Counted from the first letter of the stretch, positions 8,586 to 17,470 are shown. The stretch: DNA of 51,869 nucleotides from Polaromonas sp. A23 (GCF_002001015.1 NZ_MUNO01000009.1:1-51869); one strand, 5' to 3'. The notes: generated from the letters alone by a model not told the origin. Numbers and translations are program-made.

Positions 8586-9265
8586 GCCGCATAGCCGCGC
8601 AAACGCAGCTCGCAGGCCGGGCACTGGCCGCAGCCGTAGCCCCAGGCGTGGCGGTGTTCGCGGTCGCCCAGGTAACAGGTGTGGGTATGTTCAATGATCA
8701 GGTCCACCAGCTCGCGGCCACCCAGCGACTCGGCCAGTGCCCAGGTGGCCGCCTTGTCTATCCACATCAGCGGTGTGTCGATCAGGAAGCGCTTGTCCAT
8801 GCCCAGCGACAAGGCCAGCTGCATGGCTTTCATGGTGTCGTCGCGGCAGTCGGGGTAGCCTGAAAAGTCGGTCTCGCACACACCCGTCACCAACACCTGC
8901 AAATCGCGCCGGTAGGCCAGCGCTGCAGCCAGCGTGAGGAACAGCAGGTTGCGGCCCGGCACGAAGGTGTTGGGCAGGCCTGAGCTTTCCATTTTGAAAG
9001 CCGTATCGCGTGTCAGTGAGGTCTCGCTGACCTGCCCCAGCACGGCAAGGTCCAGGAAGTGGTCCTCGCCCAGCTTGTGCGCCCACTGCGGAAACTGCGC
9101 CCTGATTTCGCGCAGCACCACCAGACGCGCCTGCAGCTCCACGCTGTGCCGCTGGCCATAGTCGAAGCCCACGGTTTCGACGCGTTCGTATTTGGACAGC
9201 GCCTGGGCCAGGCAGGTGGTGGAGTCCTGCCCGCCAGAGAAAAGGACGAGAGCGGTGGTGTGCAT
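8558..9265 (-). CDS. queC: 7-cyano-7-deazaguanine synthase
   Basis: ATP-dependent conversion of 7-carboxy-7-deazaguanine to preQ0 on the route to queuosine in tRNA. The 235-residue length is normal. The ATP-pyrophosphatase loop is FSGGQDST at residues 9-16, followed by [12 protein letters not shown]. Zinc ligands are expected at Cys197, Cys212, Cys215 and Cys218 in the CYLG...CGQCPAC segment. The gene is isolated from other queuosine genes here and converges on the ABM gene with a 28-base overlap of coding ends. Confidence 0.95.
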   Translation of the reverse strand: MHTTALVLFSGGQDSTTCLAQALSKYERVETVGFDYGQRHSVELQARLVVLREIRAQFPQWAHKLGEDHFLDLAVLGQVSETSLTRDTAFKMESSGLPNTFVPGRNLLFLTLAAALAYRRDLQVLVTGVCETDFSGYPDCRDDTMKAMQLALSLGMDKRFLIDTPLMWIDKAATWALAESLGGRELVDLIIEHTHTCYLGDREHRHAWGYGCGQCPACELRLRGYAAYAAALSKP

Positions 9266-9376
9266 GGTGGTGTGGCAGTCAGTCTGAAAGCAGACCGGTA
9301 TTGTGCCCGCGCCTTAAAACCAGCCGGGCACAGTTTGACATTCACCAGACAGACAAAGCATCGCGGTGTCGGGCAA

Positions 9377-10669
9377 TCAGACCGTACCGAGGAACCGGAA
9401 CTGCGGCAAGGGGCGCTTGCCGTCTATCAGCTCTGCCATCGCCTTGCCCGAGCCGGCGCCATGCGTCCAGCCCAATGTGCCGTGGCCGGCATTGACCCAG
9501 AGCTTGTTCACCTGGGTCTTGCCGATGTAGGGGATGTTGGTGGGGGTGGCAGGCCGCAGGCCAGTCCAGAAGTTGGGATCTCCACCCTGTTCTTCATTTC
9601 GCGTGTCGCACACACCCGGCAAGACCTGTTCGATGCGATCGGCCAGCATCTGGCAACGGGCTTTGGCCAACGGTGTGTCAAGCGACATTCCGTAACCCGC
9701 CACTTCAATCGTGCCGGCAACACGCAAGGTGTCGCCCAGCCGGCTGATGGCGCATTTGACTTCGTCGTCAATGGCGCTCACCCAGGGAGCGAGTTCCGGC
9801 TTGAGCAGCTTGAAGGTGGCGCTGTAGCCCTTGCCAGGGTAAATGGAGAGGTCCACGCCAGCGGTGCGCAGCAAGGGCGCAGACCACGAGCCGCAGGCGA
9901 CTACAAAAGCGTCGGCGGTCCATGCCAATGCCTCACCGTTGCTGCGATTGCGCAGATGCACCGAGCTGATCGCGCCGCCGGATTTTTCCAACCGCACGAT
10001 GTCGTGCCCATAAACAAACCGAACACCGGCCGCCTCGCACCTTTGGGCCAGCTCTTGCGTGAACACGCGTGCGTCGCCGCTTTCGTCACTGGCGGTGTAA
10101 GTGCCGCCTACGATGTGATCCGCAAACGAGCGGTAAGCGGGTTCTATCTCGAACAGTTCACTGCGGCTCACCACCCGGCGATTGACGCCGAAGTCGCGCA
10201 TCAGGGCCGCTGCCTGGGCCGCGGAGTCAAACGACTGCTGGTCGGTGTAGTAATGGGCAATTCCCCGCTCCAGCCGGTTGTAGCTAATGCCCGTGTGCTC
10301 GACGATATCCTTCAACGCCTCGTGGCTGTAGGCACCCAGCGCCACGATCTGCTCGACGTTGCGACGAAAGGCCGCGTCGGTGCACTGGCTCAAAAACTGC
10401 AGGCCCCAGCGCCACTGGCGCCAGTCGAGCGTGGGCCGGAACAGCAGCGGTGCGTCGTTGCGGAACATCCACTTGAGCAGCTTGCCCGGCGCTTCCGGGT
10501 TGGCCCAAGGCTCGCAGTAACTCACGGAAATCTGCGCCGCGTTGGCGAAGCTGGTTTCCATGGCGGCGCCGGCCTGGCGGTCGACCACAGTCACCTCGTG
10601 CCCGCGCTGGACCAGATGCCAGGCGGTACTGACGCCGATGATGCCGGCTCCCATCACAATGATTTTCAT
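9377..10669 (-). CDS. dadA: D-amino acid dehydrogenase
   Basis: FAD-dependent oxidation of D-amino acids to 2-oxo acids at the inner membrane, with electrons passed to the respiratory chain. The 430 residues begin with the dinucleotide-binding motif GAGIIG at 8-13, followed by ETSFANAAQIS, typical of DadA. The C-terminus carries TGLRPATPTNIPYIG and the end motif GHGTLGWTHGAGSG. It is divergent from an ArgP-type LysR gene across an 82-base gap with a palindrome, a layout that suggests regulation by that protein. The amino-acid preference is not readable. Confidence 0.9.
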   Translation of the reverse strand: MKIIVMGAGIIGVSTAWHLVQRGHEVTVVDRQAGAAMETSFANAAQISVSYCEPWANPEAPGKLLKWMFRNDAPLLFRPTLDWRQWRWGLQFLSQCTDAAFRRNVEQIVALGAYSHEALKDIVEHTGISYNRLERGIAHYYTDQQSFDSAAQAAALMRDFGVNRRVVSRSELFEIEPAYRSFADHIVGGTYTASDESGDARVFTQELAQRCEAAGVRFVYGHDIVRLEKSGGAISSVHLRNRSNGEALAWTADAFVVACGSWSAPLLRTAGVDLSIYPGKGYSATFKLLKPELAPWVSAIDDEVKCAISRLGDTLRVAGTIEVAGYGMSLDTPLAKARCQMLADRIEQVLPGVCDTRNEEQGGDPNFWTGLRPATPTNIPYIGKTQVNKLWVNAGHGTLGWTHGAGSGKAMAELIDGKRPLPQFRFLGTV

Positions 10670-10699
10670 GGGCGCTAGTCTGGCCGAGCTTGCCGCAAA

Positions 10700-10715
10700 T
10701 TAACAGTCTCGTTAA
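10700..10715. promoter_or_regulatory. Candidate LysR-type operator between dadA and argP
   Basis: TTAACAGTCTCGTTAA is a perfect TTAAC-N6-GTTAA inverted repeat (T-N11-A at its core) in the divergent promoter region, 37 bases before the argP ATG. LysR regulators commonly bind such sites in divergent intergenic regions; binding here is inferred. Confidence 0.45.
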
Positions 10716-10751
10716 ACTCTTTGCCAAATCATTAGGAAGGCTAATACGCCC

Positions 10752-11654
10752 ATGTATGACCCTCTTGCCCTTGAATGCCTGGCCGCCATCGTCGAAGAAG
10801 GCGGTTTTGAGCGCGCTGCCCAGCGCCTGAACGTCACCCAGTCGGCCATCTCGCAACGCCTGCGGGTGCTGGAAGGCCAAGTCGGCGCCATCCTGATCGT
10901 GCGCAGCCGACCGCTGAAGGCCACCTCGGCCGGAAAGCTGCTGCTCAAGCACACCCGACAGCTACGCCTGATACGCGCCGATCTTGAGCGCGACCTGAAA
11001 GAGCTGGCGCCGGGTTTGTCGGGAGGCGTGCGTGAAGAAGAGCGCATCTCGATCGCCGTCAACGCCGACAGCATTGCGAGCTGGGCGCTGGATGCGCTGA
11101 CCGGCCTGGTCAGGCAGGGCTTGCCGGTTGAAATCATTGTGGACGACCAGGATTTCACGCACGACTGGTTGCGCCAGGGCCACGTGCTGGGCTGCGTCAC
11201 CACCCTGAAGCAAGCACTGCGCGGCTGCAAGGTGGCCCATCTCGGCGCCATGAACTATGTGGCTGTTGCCGAGCCTGCTTACGCAAAAAAGCATCTGGCG
11301 GGCGGGCTGGATGCCTCCAATTTCCGCAACGTGACCTACATAGCCTTTAACCGCAAAGACGACGGACAAAGCGAGTTTGTCGCCAAGGCGGTGGGCCTGA
11401 AGCGGGTCGCGCTGAGCCAGCTGTTTGTTCCCAGCTCCGAAGGCCAGTTACGCGCAGCCCTGGCCGGATGGGGGGTGAGCGTTCTGCCAGAGCTGCTGGT
11501 TCGCGGCGCGATCAAAAGCGGCGCGTTGGTCAACGTGGCACCCAAGCACACGCTGCCGGTGCAGCTGTTCTGGCATTGCTGGAACCTGGAATCCGCTGTG
11601 CTGGACTCGATTTCGGCCGCACTGTCCACCGAGGCGGGCAAGTTGCTGAGCTGA
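10752..11654 (+). CDS. argP: ArgP/LysG-type LysR transcriptional regulator
   Basis: A 300-residue LysR regulator. The winged helix-turn-helix spans roughly residues 3-60 (LAAIVEEGGFERAAQRLNVTQSAIS, part of which is the recognition helix). The effector domain follows, with features of the ArgP branch such as LDALTGLVRQGLPVEIIVDD. ArgP proteins bind arginine and lysine and usually activate lysE/argO exporter genes. Here the divergent partner is dadA, and the nearest LysE-family gene is about 2.8 kb away at 14426. Its targets therefore need not be those of E. coli ArgP. Confidence 0.85.
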   Translation: MYDPLALECLAAIVEEGGFERAAQRLNVTQSAISQRLRVLEGQVGAILIVRSRPLKATSAGKLLLKHTRQLRLIRADLERDLKELAPGLSGGVREEERISIAVNADSIASWALDALTGLVRQGLPVEIIVDDQDFTHDWLRQGHVLGCVTTLKQALRGCKVAHLGAMNYVAVAEPAYAKKHLAGGLDASNFRNVTYIAFNRKDDGQSEFVAKAVGLKRVALSQLFVPSSEGQLRAALAGWGVSVLPELLVRGAIKSGALVNVAPKHTLPVQLFWHCWNLESAVLDSISAALSTEAGKLLS

Positions 11655-11729
11655 AACCGCCGTGCGCTGCCCGATTTTTTCTTTGGGCGAAAATGGCGGC
11701 TTTTCCAACATCTGCATTTCTTCACATCC

Positions 11730-12206
11730 ATGAACATCGAAAAAGACACCGCCGTCACCCTGCGCTTCAAGGTCGCCGAAATCCAGGGCAAGCTGATCGA
11801 AGAAAGCAAGGAACCCATGGTTTACCTGCACGGGGGTTATGGCAACACTCTGCCCAAGATTGAAGAAGCGCTTGAAGGAAAAACGCGCGGCTACCAGACC
11901 ACGCTTGAGTTGCAGCCCGAAGACGCCTTTGGCTTGCGTGATGAAGACCTGCTGCGGACCATTCCCAAAAGCCAGTTTCCGCCTGGCGTGAAGGTAGGCG
12001 GCCAGCTTGAAGGCCGCGACAACGACGGCAAGCCGCACGCCTTTACCGTGACAAAAATCAAGGGCGACACCGTTCTGCTGGATGGCAACCACCCGCTGGC
12101 CGGCAAGGCCCTGCGTTTCAGCCTAACGGTGACAGACGTGCGCAAGGCGAGCGAAGAAGAAATTGCGCATCGCCATGTGCATGGCGAACACGGCCACCAC
12201 CACTGA
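11730..12206 (+). CDS. slyD: SlyD-like FKBP-type peptidyl-prolyl cis-trans isomerase
   Basis: A 158-residue cytosolic FKBP-type prolyl isomerase and chaperone. The FKBP part (about 1-70 and 125-145) contains EPMVYLHGGYGNTLPKIEEAL. The inserted chaperone flap runs from about LELQPEDAFGLRDED to the GKPHAFTV segment. The C-terminus ends in a histidine-rich tail (HRHVHGEHGHHH) that probably binds nickel or other metals, as in SlyD. It is monocistronic and convergent with yjdM. Confidence 0.9.
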   Translation: MNIEKDTAVTLRFKVAEIQGKLIEESKEPMVYLHGGYGNTLPKIEEALEGKTRGYQTTLELQPEDAFGLRDEDLLRTIPKSQFPPGVKVGGQLEGRDNDGKPHAFTVTKIKGDTVLLDGNHPLAGKALRFSLTVTDVRKASEEEIAHRHVHGEHGHHH

Positions 12207-12242
12207 GCACCGGCGGGCACGAAACCCCAAGTACCGGGGCTT

Positions 12243-12587
12243 TCAGGCTTTCTTGAGGTAGCAGGCTTTCAGCATGAAGCTGCCGCCGTCCATCTTGCAG
12301 TCCACCTCATGGTCGCCGCCGCTCAGGCGAATGCTCTTGACCTTGGTGCCCATCTTGAGGGTGATGGATGAACCCTTGACCTTCAGGTCCTTGATCAGCA
12401 CCACGGCATCGCCATCAGCCAGCGGCTGGCCGTTGGCGTCCCTGACGATGGCGTCGGCGCTGTCGTCTGCTTGCGCAGCTTCAAGCTTGGGCCACTCATG
12501 GCCACAGTCGGCGCACACATGGTTGTCGCCATCGGGGTAAGTGTTTTCCTGGGCACATTGGGGGCAGGCGGGGCTGGGGGTGGGCAT
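12243..12587 (-). CDS. yjdM: YjdM/PhnA zinc-ribbon protein
   Basis: A 114-residue protein with an N-terminal zinc ribbon (CPQC...CADCGHEW) and the conserved PhnA domain, DANGQPLADGDAVVLIKDLKVKG followed by an IRL...DHEVDCKMDGG segment. Once named for alkylphosphonate uptake, the family's real function is unknown. The frame extends upstream to 12632, but homology starts at the ATG at 12587. The coding end lies 36 bases from the convergent slyD stop; a CCCC...GGGG pair at about 12223-12240 may be a weak terminator. Confidence 0.87.
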   Translation of the reverse strand: MPTPSPACPQCAQENTYPDGDNHVCADCGHEWPKLEAAQADDSADAIVRDANGQPLADGDAVVLIKDLKVKGSSITLKMGTKVKSIRLSGGDHEVDCKMDGGSFMLKACYLKKA

Positions 12588-12744
12588 GGTTCCGTTCCGG
12601 TAGCAGGTGGGTAGTTTCTCATGCCCGTGCAAGCCTTCCGGTATCCCCGCCGGCGCCGTCCGGAGTAGCCGGCATCAGCCCGGCCGCCTGTTCGCGCAAC
12701 TGCGGCGACTGCAGCTTGCGCTGTTGGCGAAATCTTCAAAAGAA

Positions 12745-12799
12745 ATCGGCCTTTAGCCCTTATGTTACGGGCGTAGGTAGCTCCTGTTTTTATAGCAAT
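12745..12799 (+). repeat. AGCTAT-type dispersed repeat, intergenic copy
   Basis: Contains GGCCTTTAGCCCTTATG, a GC-rich spacer, then GTAGCTCCTGTTTTTATAGC. This is the fullest form of the family seen at 3701, 7584, 33187, 40074 and 51475. The rest of the 222-base gap between yjdM and the WYL gene shows nothing I recognise. Confidence 0.65.
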
Positions 12800-12809
12800 T
12801 CAGTCCGAC

Positions 12810-13757
12810 TCACGCATGCTGCTCCAGCAACTGTTGCGCCCAGGCATGCAGGGCTTCGCGCAACGCCGGCGGCTCGTGGATCTCAAAAGCAAAGGACAAC
12901 CGCGCCAGCTGCCGCGCAAACCAGGGCACGCTGTCGGTCTGGCTGTGCAGCAGCACGCCCTGCTCCGACGGCTGGAACACACCAATGCTCTCCGGCAGTT
13001 CCATTTGTGCGGTCTGCAAATCTGTCTTCAGCAACACGCGAACAGGCGTGGCACGCGGCAGGGTGGCCAGGCCCAGCGCCAGGTGCTGCACTGCATTGAA
13101 GTCCACCGGCGGTGTGAACACGGCATTAAGCGGCTGAACCTGGCGCACACGGTCCAGCCTGAAGGAGCGCAGCTCTTCCCGCAGGTGACAGCGGCCCACC
13201 GCATACCAGCGCCCGCCCCGGTAAGCCAGGCCATAAGGATCGAAATCCCGCTCGGTGTCCACATCATCCGCGGAGCGATAGCTCAGGTGCACACGCTGCC
13301 AGCCGTGCGCCGCGGCGCTTAGCGCCAGCAGCGCCGTGTTGTCACCCGGCGCAACCGAACGGCTGAGGTCCAGCGACACCGTTTCTGCCAGGGCCCGGAT
13401 GCGGGTCTTCAGTTTGCCGGGCATCACACGCTCAAGCTTGGCCTGCGCGCTTTGAACCGCGGTCCCGCCTTCCGCCAGGCCCAGACCGCGCGCAGCAACC
13501 AGGCCGATGGAGAGGGCCAGGGCTTCATCGTCCGTGAACATCATGGGCGGCAGCTTGAAACCGGCGATCAGGCTGTAGCAACCGTAGCGCCCGCGCTCGG
13601 CGACCACAGGAATTCCCAGGTCCTCCAGTTTGGCAATGTAGCGGCGCAGCGTCCGGCCATCGACCTCCAGGCGCCGTGCCAGCTCGGCCCCGCTGAGCTT
13701 GCCGTGGGCCTGCAGCAGCTCCAGCACCGTGAGTACGCGCGTCGTGGGTGAATACAT
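12810..13757 (-). CDS. YafY-family transcriptional regulator, HTH plus WYL domain
   Basis: A 315-residue regulator with an N-terminal winged helix (residues about 5-58, LSGAELARRLEVDGRTLRRYI), then a WYL domain around residues 140-205 (YGLAYRGGRWYAVGRCHLREELRSF includes the core) and a WCX-like C-terminus. WYL domains sense nucleotides or nucleic-acid ligands; the ligand here is unknown. It is divergent from the small gene at 13856 across 98 bases, which makes that gene its likely target. Confidence 0.87.
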   Translation of the reverse strand: MYSPTTRVLTVLELLQAHGKLSGAELARRLEVDGRTLRRYIAKLEDLGIPVVAERGRYGCYSLIAGFKLPPMMFTDDEALALSIGLVAARGLGLAEGGTAVQSAQAKLERVMPGKLKTRIRALAETVSLDLSRSVAPGDNTALLALSAAAHGWQRVHLSYRSADDVDTERDFDPYGLAYRGGRWYAVGRCHLREELRSFRLDRVRQVQPLNAVFTPPVDFNAVQHLALGLATLPRATPVRVLLKTDLQTAQMELPESIGVFQPSEQGVLLHSQTDSVPWFARQLARLSFAFEIHEPPALREALHAWAQQLLEQHA

Positions 13758-13855
13758 GGCAAAAAGTCTAGCCGGTAATTAGGACTGATATCGCCCTGTT
13801 ACCTTTTTAAGCTTCATGTCCACCCACCCGGCGAAGCGCCACGCAACCGACAGAC

Positions 13856-14380
13856 ATGAAAACAATCACTTCGAGGAACACCCAGGATTTCGCCCCGCCT
13901 GCCGACGGGAGGCACGACTTCAACTTCATCGCCGGCCGCTGGCTTGTCAGCAACAAGCGCCTGGTGAAACGCCTGCAAGGCTGCACCGAATGGGAGAACC
14001 TTGAAGGATTTCAGGACGGCGCCCTGCTTCTGGACGGACTGGGCAACATGAACGACCTGGTGCTGGAAGGCCAGAAAACCACCGGCATGGCCTTGCGCTT
14101 TTTCAACCCGCACACCCGGCAATGGAGCATCTATTGGGTCAACCACGGCGATGGCGTCATGCATCCGCCGGTGTCAGGCACCTTCGCCAAAGGGGTGGGC
14201 CGCTTTGAAGGACCCGGCGCGCATGAAGGACGGGCGATCCGGGTACGCACGCTCTGGTCGGACATCACGCCCCGCAGCGCCCGCTGCGAAAAGGCATTTT
14301 CAGAAGACGGCGGACGCCACTGGGAAACGAATTCGGTCCTGACCCTCACCCGGCCCGTTTATCACCCGGCTTCCTGCTGA
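13856..14380 (+). CDS. DUF1579-like protein of unknown function
   Basis: A 174-residue protein without signal peptide or membrane segments. The sequence HDFNFIAGRWLVSNKRL, later QWSIYWVNHGDG and a closing WSDITPRSARCEKAFSEDGG suggest the DUF1579-like beta-barrel group found next to YafY-type regulators. No reaction is known. It is divergent from the WYL regulator and followed 45 bases later by a LysE exporter, and may form a short operon with it. The family assignment is from sequence impression only. Confidence 0.6.
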   Translation: MKTITSRNTQDFAPPADGRHDFNFIAGRWLVSNKRLVKRLQGCTEWENLEGFQDGALLLDGLGNMNDLVLEGQKTTGMALRFFNPHTRQWSIYWVNHGDGVMHPPVSGTFAKGVGRFEGPGAHEGRAIRVRTLWSDITPRSARCEKAFSEDGGRHWETNSVLTLTRPVYHPASC

Positions 14381-14425
14381 ACCCCTTGAACCACTTAGAT
14401 CAATTAGAAAAAAGGCACTCACTCG

Positions 14426-15061
14426 ATGGATCACTTCTCTCACCTCTGGCTCTTCTTTCTCATGGTGCTGGGCATCATCATCCTGCCGGGCATGGACATG
14501 GCTTTTGTCATGGCCAGTTCGCTCACCGGCGGCCGGAAGTCCGGCCTGTTTGCGGTGGGTGGTGTGGTTGCCGGCGGCATCTGCCATGTGATTGCCGGCG
14601 CATTGGGCTTGAGCCTGTTGCTGCAGCTGGTTCCCGGCATGGTCACGGTCATGCTGGTAGCGGGCAGTGCCTATATCGCCTGGATAGGCTGGTCACTGCT
14701 GCGCAGCACTTCAGTCTTTGGCGCACTGCCGGCCGTCGGCCGCCCTTCCCCGTGGCGCACGTTCCGCCAGGCGGCGCTGACCTGCCTGCTCAATCCGAAA
14801 GCCTACTTGTTCATGCTCGCCATTTTTCCGCAGTTCTTGCGCCTCGAATACGGCGCGTTGTGGATCCAGGCAATGGCACTCGGACTGATCATTGCCTTCA
14901 CGCAAGTCGGGGTGTACGGAGCGCTGGCGCTGGCCGCGGGAGAAGCGCGCCAGTGGCTGGCCGACCAGCCGGCCGCAGGAACCATCGCAGCGCGGGCCGT
15001 GGGCCTGATGCTGATACTGGGCGCTGTGTTCACGGCCTGGCAGGGCTGGGGCCAGTTCTGA
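14426..15061 (+). CDS. LysE family amino-acid exporter
   Basis: A 211-residue inner-membrane protein with about six hydrophobic segments. The N-terminal LGIIILPGMDMAFVMASSL carries the LysE/RhtB signature (the position of the G-P-G/N motif), and FRQAALTCLLNPKAYLFMLA is the second family motif. It probably exports amino acids or related small molecules; the specificity is unknown. An AAAAAAGG stretch lies upstream of the ATG. An inverted repeat at 15072 follows directly and may terminate transcription. Confidence 0.88.
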   Translation: MDHFSHLWLFFLMVLGIIILPGMDMAFVMASSLTGGRKSGLFAVGGVVAGGICHVIAGALGLSLLLQLVPGMVTVMLVAGSAYIAWIGWSLLRSTSVFGALPAVGRPSPWRTFRQAALTCLLNPKAYLFMLAIFPQFLRLEYGALWIQAMALGLIIAFTQVGVYGALALAAGEARQWLADQPAAGTIAARAVGLMLILGAVFTAWQGWGQF

Positions 15062-15071
15062 GCTTTGGCCT

Positions 15072-15174
15072 ATTCCGTTTCTAAATCATTCGTGAACGCG
15101 AAGGCGAAGCGACGACAGTACAAACGTACGGCTAGCGAAGCCGACAAAGTGCACGGATGATTTAGAAATGGAAT
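15072..15174. repeat. Long inverted repeat with GTACAAACGTACGG core, copy 1
   Basis: Arms of about 40 bases pair imperfectly: TTTCTAAATCATTCGTG on the left matches CACGGATGATTTAGAAA on the right. They surround GTACAAACGTACGG at 15118-15131. The same core sits in the centre of a second long hairpin at 38928-39052 with different arms. This copy lies between convergent genes and touches the stop codon at 15174-15176. Confidence 0.75.
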
Positions 15175-15410
15175 TATTTAGCCAACTCTGCTTCAAAGAG
15201 GTCCAGCTCTTCATCCAGTGTCCCGCGGTTGCGGAAATTCCGGTCGGCCTTGCCGTACCAATACTCCGCGTCTTCCAGATCGCCTTCCTGAATATGCAAA
15301 ATGCCGTGCAGCCAGGCAGACAGCAGCGATTCATCGCTCTGCACAAGTTGATGTGCCTCGTTCCAGCGCCCTGCGCGCATGTGAACCAGAACTTGGCGAA
15401 GAATGTCCAT
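15174..15410 (-). CDS. Small tetratricopeptide-like protein
   Basis: A 78-residue protein starting MDILRQVLVHMRAGRWNEAHQ and ending EELDLFEAELAK. Its helical repeat pattern (RAGRWNEAHQLVQ, HIQEGDLEDAEYWYGKA) is TPR-like and resembles small proteins in Comamonadaceae and other bacteria with no known function. The reading frame continues far upstream to 17561, but that part is antisense to two clear genes, and homology-like features begin at the ATG ending at 15410. No partner gene adjoins it on the same strand. Confidence 0.65.
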   Translation of the reverse strand: MDILRQVLVHMRAGRWNEAHQLVQSDESLLSAWLHGILHIQEGDLEDAEYWYGKADRNFRNRGTLDEELDLFEAELAK

Positions 15411-15498
15411 TGGCAGTTCCTTGAATGGGTTAAGGATGCATTGTCGCGGGACCCGCCACAGGCGTCGAGGCACCAGCGGTGTGGTGTAGCCTTGCGCC

Positions 15499-16719
15499 AT
15501 GGACTCGCTGATTACCGCCTCCGCACGTGCGCTTGCAGCCGGCGACGCGCTCGGCGCCCTCAAACGGGTGGCCCTTCGCGACGACCCGCCAGCACTGGCC
15601 CTTCGCGGCATCGCCATGGCCCAATTGGGTGAGCACCCGCGCGCCCGCGAGCTCCTGAAGCGCGCTGCCCGTGGCTTCGGTGCCCATGAGGAACTCGCAC
15701 GTGCCCGCTGCGTGGTGGCAGAAGCCGAGGTGGCGCTGGCCATGCGCGACTTCGCCGGCTCGCCGCGCGCGCTGGCGGCAGCGGCGGCCACGCTGGAGGC
15801 GCATGCCGACAATGCCAACGCGCTGCAGGCGTGGCTCATCACGGCGCGTCGGCTGTTGTTGCTGGGCCGCTTGAGCGAGGCAGCGGCCGCGCTGGCGAAG
15901 CTGGATGCGCGTGGCCTGCCGCCGTCGCTGAGGACCGTGGCGGAGCTGACCGCAGCCGAACTGGCCTTGCGCTCGCTGCGCGTCGGCGAGGCGCGGATGG
16001 CGCTGGCGCGTGCGCAGGCGGCGGCTGAGCGCGCGCAGGTGCCTGCGCTCATGGCCGAGGTCACTGAAGCGCGCGCTGCACTTGACCGACCCGCCGCCCG
16101 GCGCCTCACCGCCGATGGCGAGCAAGCGCTGCGACTCGATGAGGTTTCAGCGCTCCTGGCTTCAGATGCGCTGGTGGTCGACGCCTGCCGCCGCGGGCTG
16201 GGCGCCGGCGACCAATGGCGGCCTCTGGCGCGCCGGCCTGTGCTGTTCTCGCTGGCACGTTCACTCGCTGAAGCATGGCCCGGTGACGTGAGCCGCGAAG
16301 CCTTGATCGAATTCGCCTTTCGCACCAAACGCCCTGACGAAACGCACAGGGCGCGTCTGAGGGTGGAGATCGGCCGTCTGCGCGCGCTGGTCAAGACGCT
16401 CACAACCATCGAAGCAACCGAGCGGGGGTTTATCTTGAAGCCATTCGGCAGTCGCGACGTCGCCGTGCTGGCGCCGCCGATTGACGGCGAACAGGCCTCG
16501 CTGGTAGCGCTGCTCTCTGACGGCGCGGCCTGGTCCACCTCCGCCCTGGCGCTGGCCCTGGGAGCAAGCCAGCGCACCGTGCAGCGGGCACTCGCCGATC
16601 TCGAAACCGACGGGCGGGTGCGCTCCATCGGCCGGGCACGGGCACAGCGTTGGCTGGCGCCGCCGCTGGCGGGATTCACGACGATCTTGTTACTCCCCGC
16701 TTCGCTGCCGATTGGATAG
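15499..16719 (+). CDS. Helix-turn-helix protein with alpha-helical repeat domain
   Basis: A 406-residue protein. Residues about 1-220 are alanine/leucine-rich helices resembling tetratricopeptide or MalT-like repeats (ARALAAGDALGALKR, AQLGEHPRARELLKRAA). The middle resembles the DNA-binding domain of OmpR-like or SARP regulators (WPGDVSREALIEFAF, RLRVEIGRLRALVKTL). The C-terminus is a winged helix (SALALALGASQRTVQRALADLE). It is thus probably a transcription factor with a protein-interaction or sensor domain. It is followed 44 bases later by a beta-propeller gene on the same strand, the natural candidate for a shared function. Confidence 0.6.
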   Translation: MDSLITASARALAAGDALGALKRVALRDDPPALALRGIAMAQLGEHPRARELLKRAARGFGAHEELARARCVVAEAEVALAMRDFAGSPRALAAAAATLEAHADNANALQAWLITARRLLLLGRLSEAAAALAKLDARGLPPSLRTVAELTAAELALRSLRVGEARMALARAQAAAERAQVPALMAEVTEARAALDRPAARRLTADGEQALRLDEVSALLASDALVVDACRRGLGAGDQWRPLARRPVLFSLARSLAEAWPGDVSREALIEFAFRTKRPDETHRARLRVEIGRLRALVKTLTTIEATERGFILKPFGSRDVAVLAPPIDGEQASLVALLSDGAAWSTSALALALGASQRTVQRALADLETDGRVRSIGRARAQRWLAPPLAGFTTILLLPASLPIG

Positions 16720-16763
16720 AGTTGTCTCCATGGCGCTGATTCACAGCGCGACAAGGAGCAACG

Positions 16764-17441
16764 ATGACGAGCAAGACCCTCAAGAAAACACCCGAACCCA
16801 AGGCGCGCCCCGCCGAGATCGTTCGCGAGTACGGTTTCCCCGGCGTCAATGATGTCGCTGGCGTCACCCACGACGGCCAGCGCGTCTGGGCCGCCACCGG
16901 CGCAACACTGATTGCCTTCGACCCCACCAGCGGCGAGCAGACGCGCACGCTGGAGTGCGCTGGCGACGCCGGCACGGCATTCGACGGCAAACACCTCTAC
17001 CAGATCGCCGAGACGCGCATCGACAAGATCGACCCGGTCACCGGCAAGGTGGTGGCGACCATCCCGGCGCCCGGCAGCGGCAGCGACTCGGGCCTGACCT
17101 GGGCAGAAGGCAGCCTGTGGGTGGGCCAGTACCGCGACCGGAAGATCCACCAGGTTGACCCGAAGACAGGCGCCATCCAGCGCACGATTGAATCCAACCG
17201 TTTCGTCACTGGCGTTACCTGGGTAGACGGCGAGCTGTGGCACGGCACCTGGGAGGGCGACGACAGCGAGATCCGCCGCATCGACCCGCAAAGCGGCGCC
17301 GTGCTCGAGCGACTCGAGATGCCGCACGGCGCCGGCGTCAGCGGCCTGGAGTCTGACGGCGCGGACCTCTTTTATTGCGGCGGCGGCAAGAGCGGCAAAG
17401 TCCGCGCCGTGCGGCGGCCCAAAGCTGAAAAAGCCGCATAG
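16764..17441 (+). CDS. Beta-propeller protein, glutamine cyclotransferase-like
   Basis: A 225-residue protein with recurring four-stranded blade motifs (VWAATGATLIAFDP, LYQIAETRIDKIDP, LWVGQYRDRKIHQVDP, EIRRIDPQSGAVLERL), giving a five- or six-bladed propeller. The repeats resemble the glutamine cyclotransferase and PQQ-like families. No signal peptide is visible, so it is predicted to be cytosolic, unlike secreted cyclotransferases. AAGGAG at 16753-16758 is a good ribosome binding site. It is probably co-transcribed with the preceding HTH gene. Enzymatic activity cannot be claimed. Confidence 0.65.
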   Translation: MTSKTLKKTPEPKARPAEIVREYGFPGVNDVAGVTHDGQRVWAATGATLIAFDPTSGEQTRTLECAGDAGTAFDGKHLYQIAETRIDKIDPVTGKVVATIPAPGSGSDSGLTWAEGSLWVGQYRDRKIHQVDPKTGAIQRTIESNRFVTGVTWVDGELWHGTWEGDDSEIRRIDPQSGAVLERLEMPHGAGVSGLESDGADLFYCGGGKSGKVRAVRRPKAEKAA

Positions 17442-17446
17442 AACGA

Positions 17447-17470
17447 AGCGCAGGGCATAGCCCTTGCGCT
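17447..17470 (+). terminator. Hairpin after the beta-propeller gene
   Basis: AGCGCAGGGC-ATA-GCCCTTGCGCT forms a stem with one bulge, 6 bases after the stop. No thymidine run follows, so terminator function is only probable. Confidence 0.5.

Noticed and set aside
9059..10678. 539-codon frame antisense to queC and dadA
   Set aside because: Shadow of two well-supported genes with no motif of its own.
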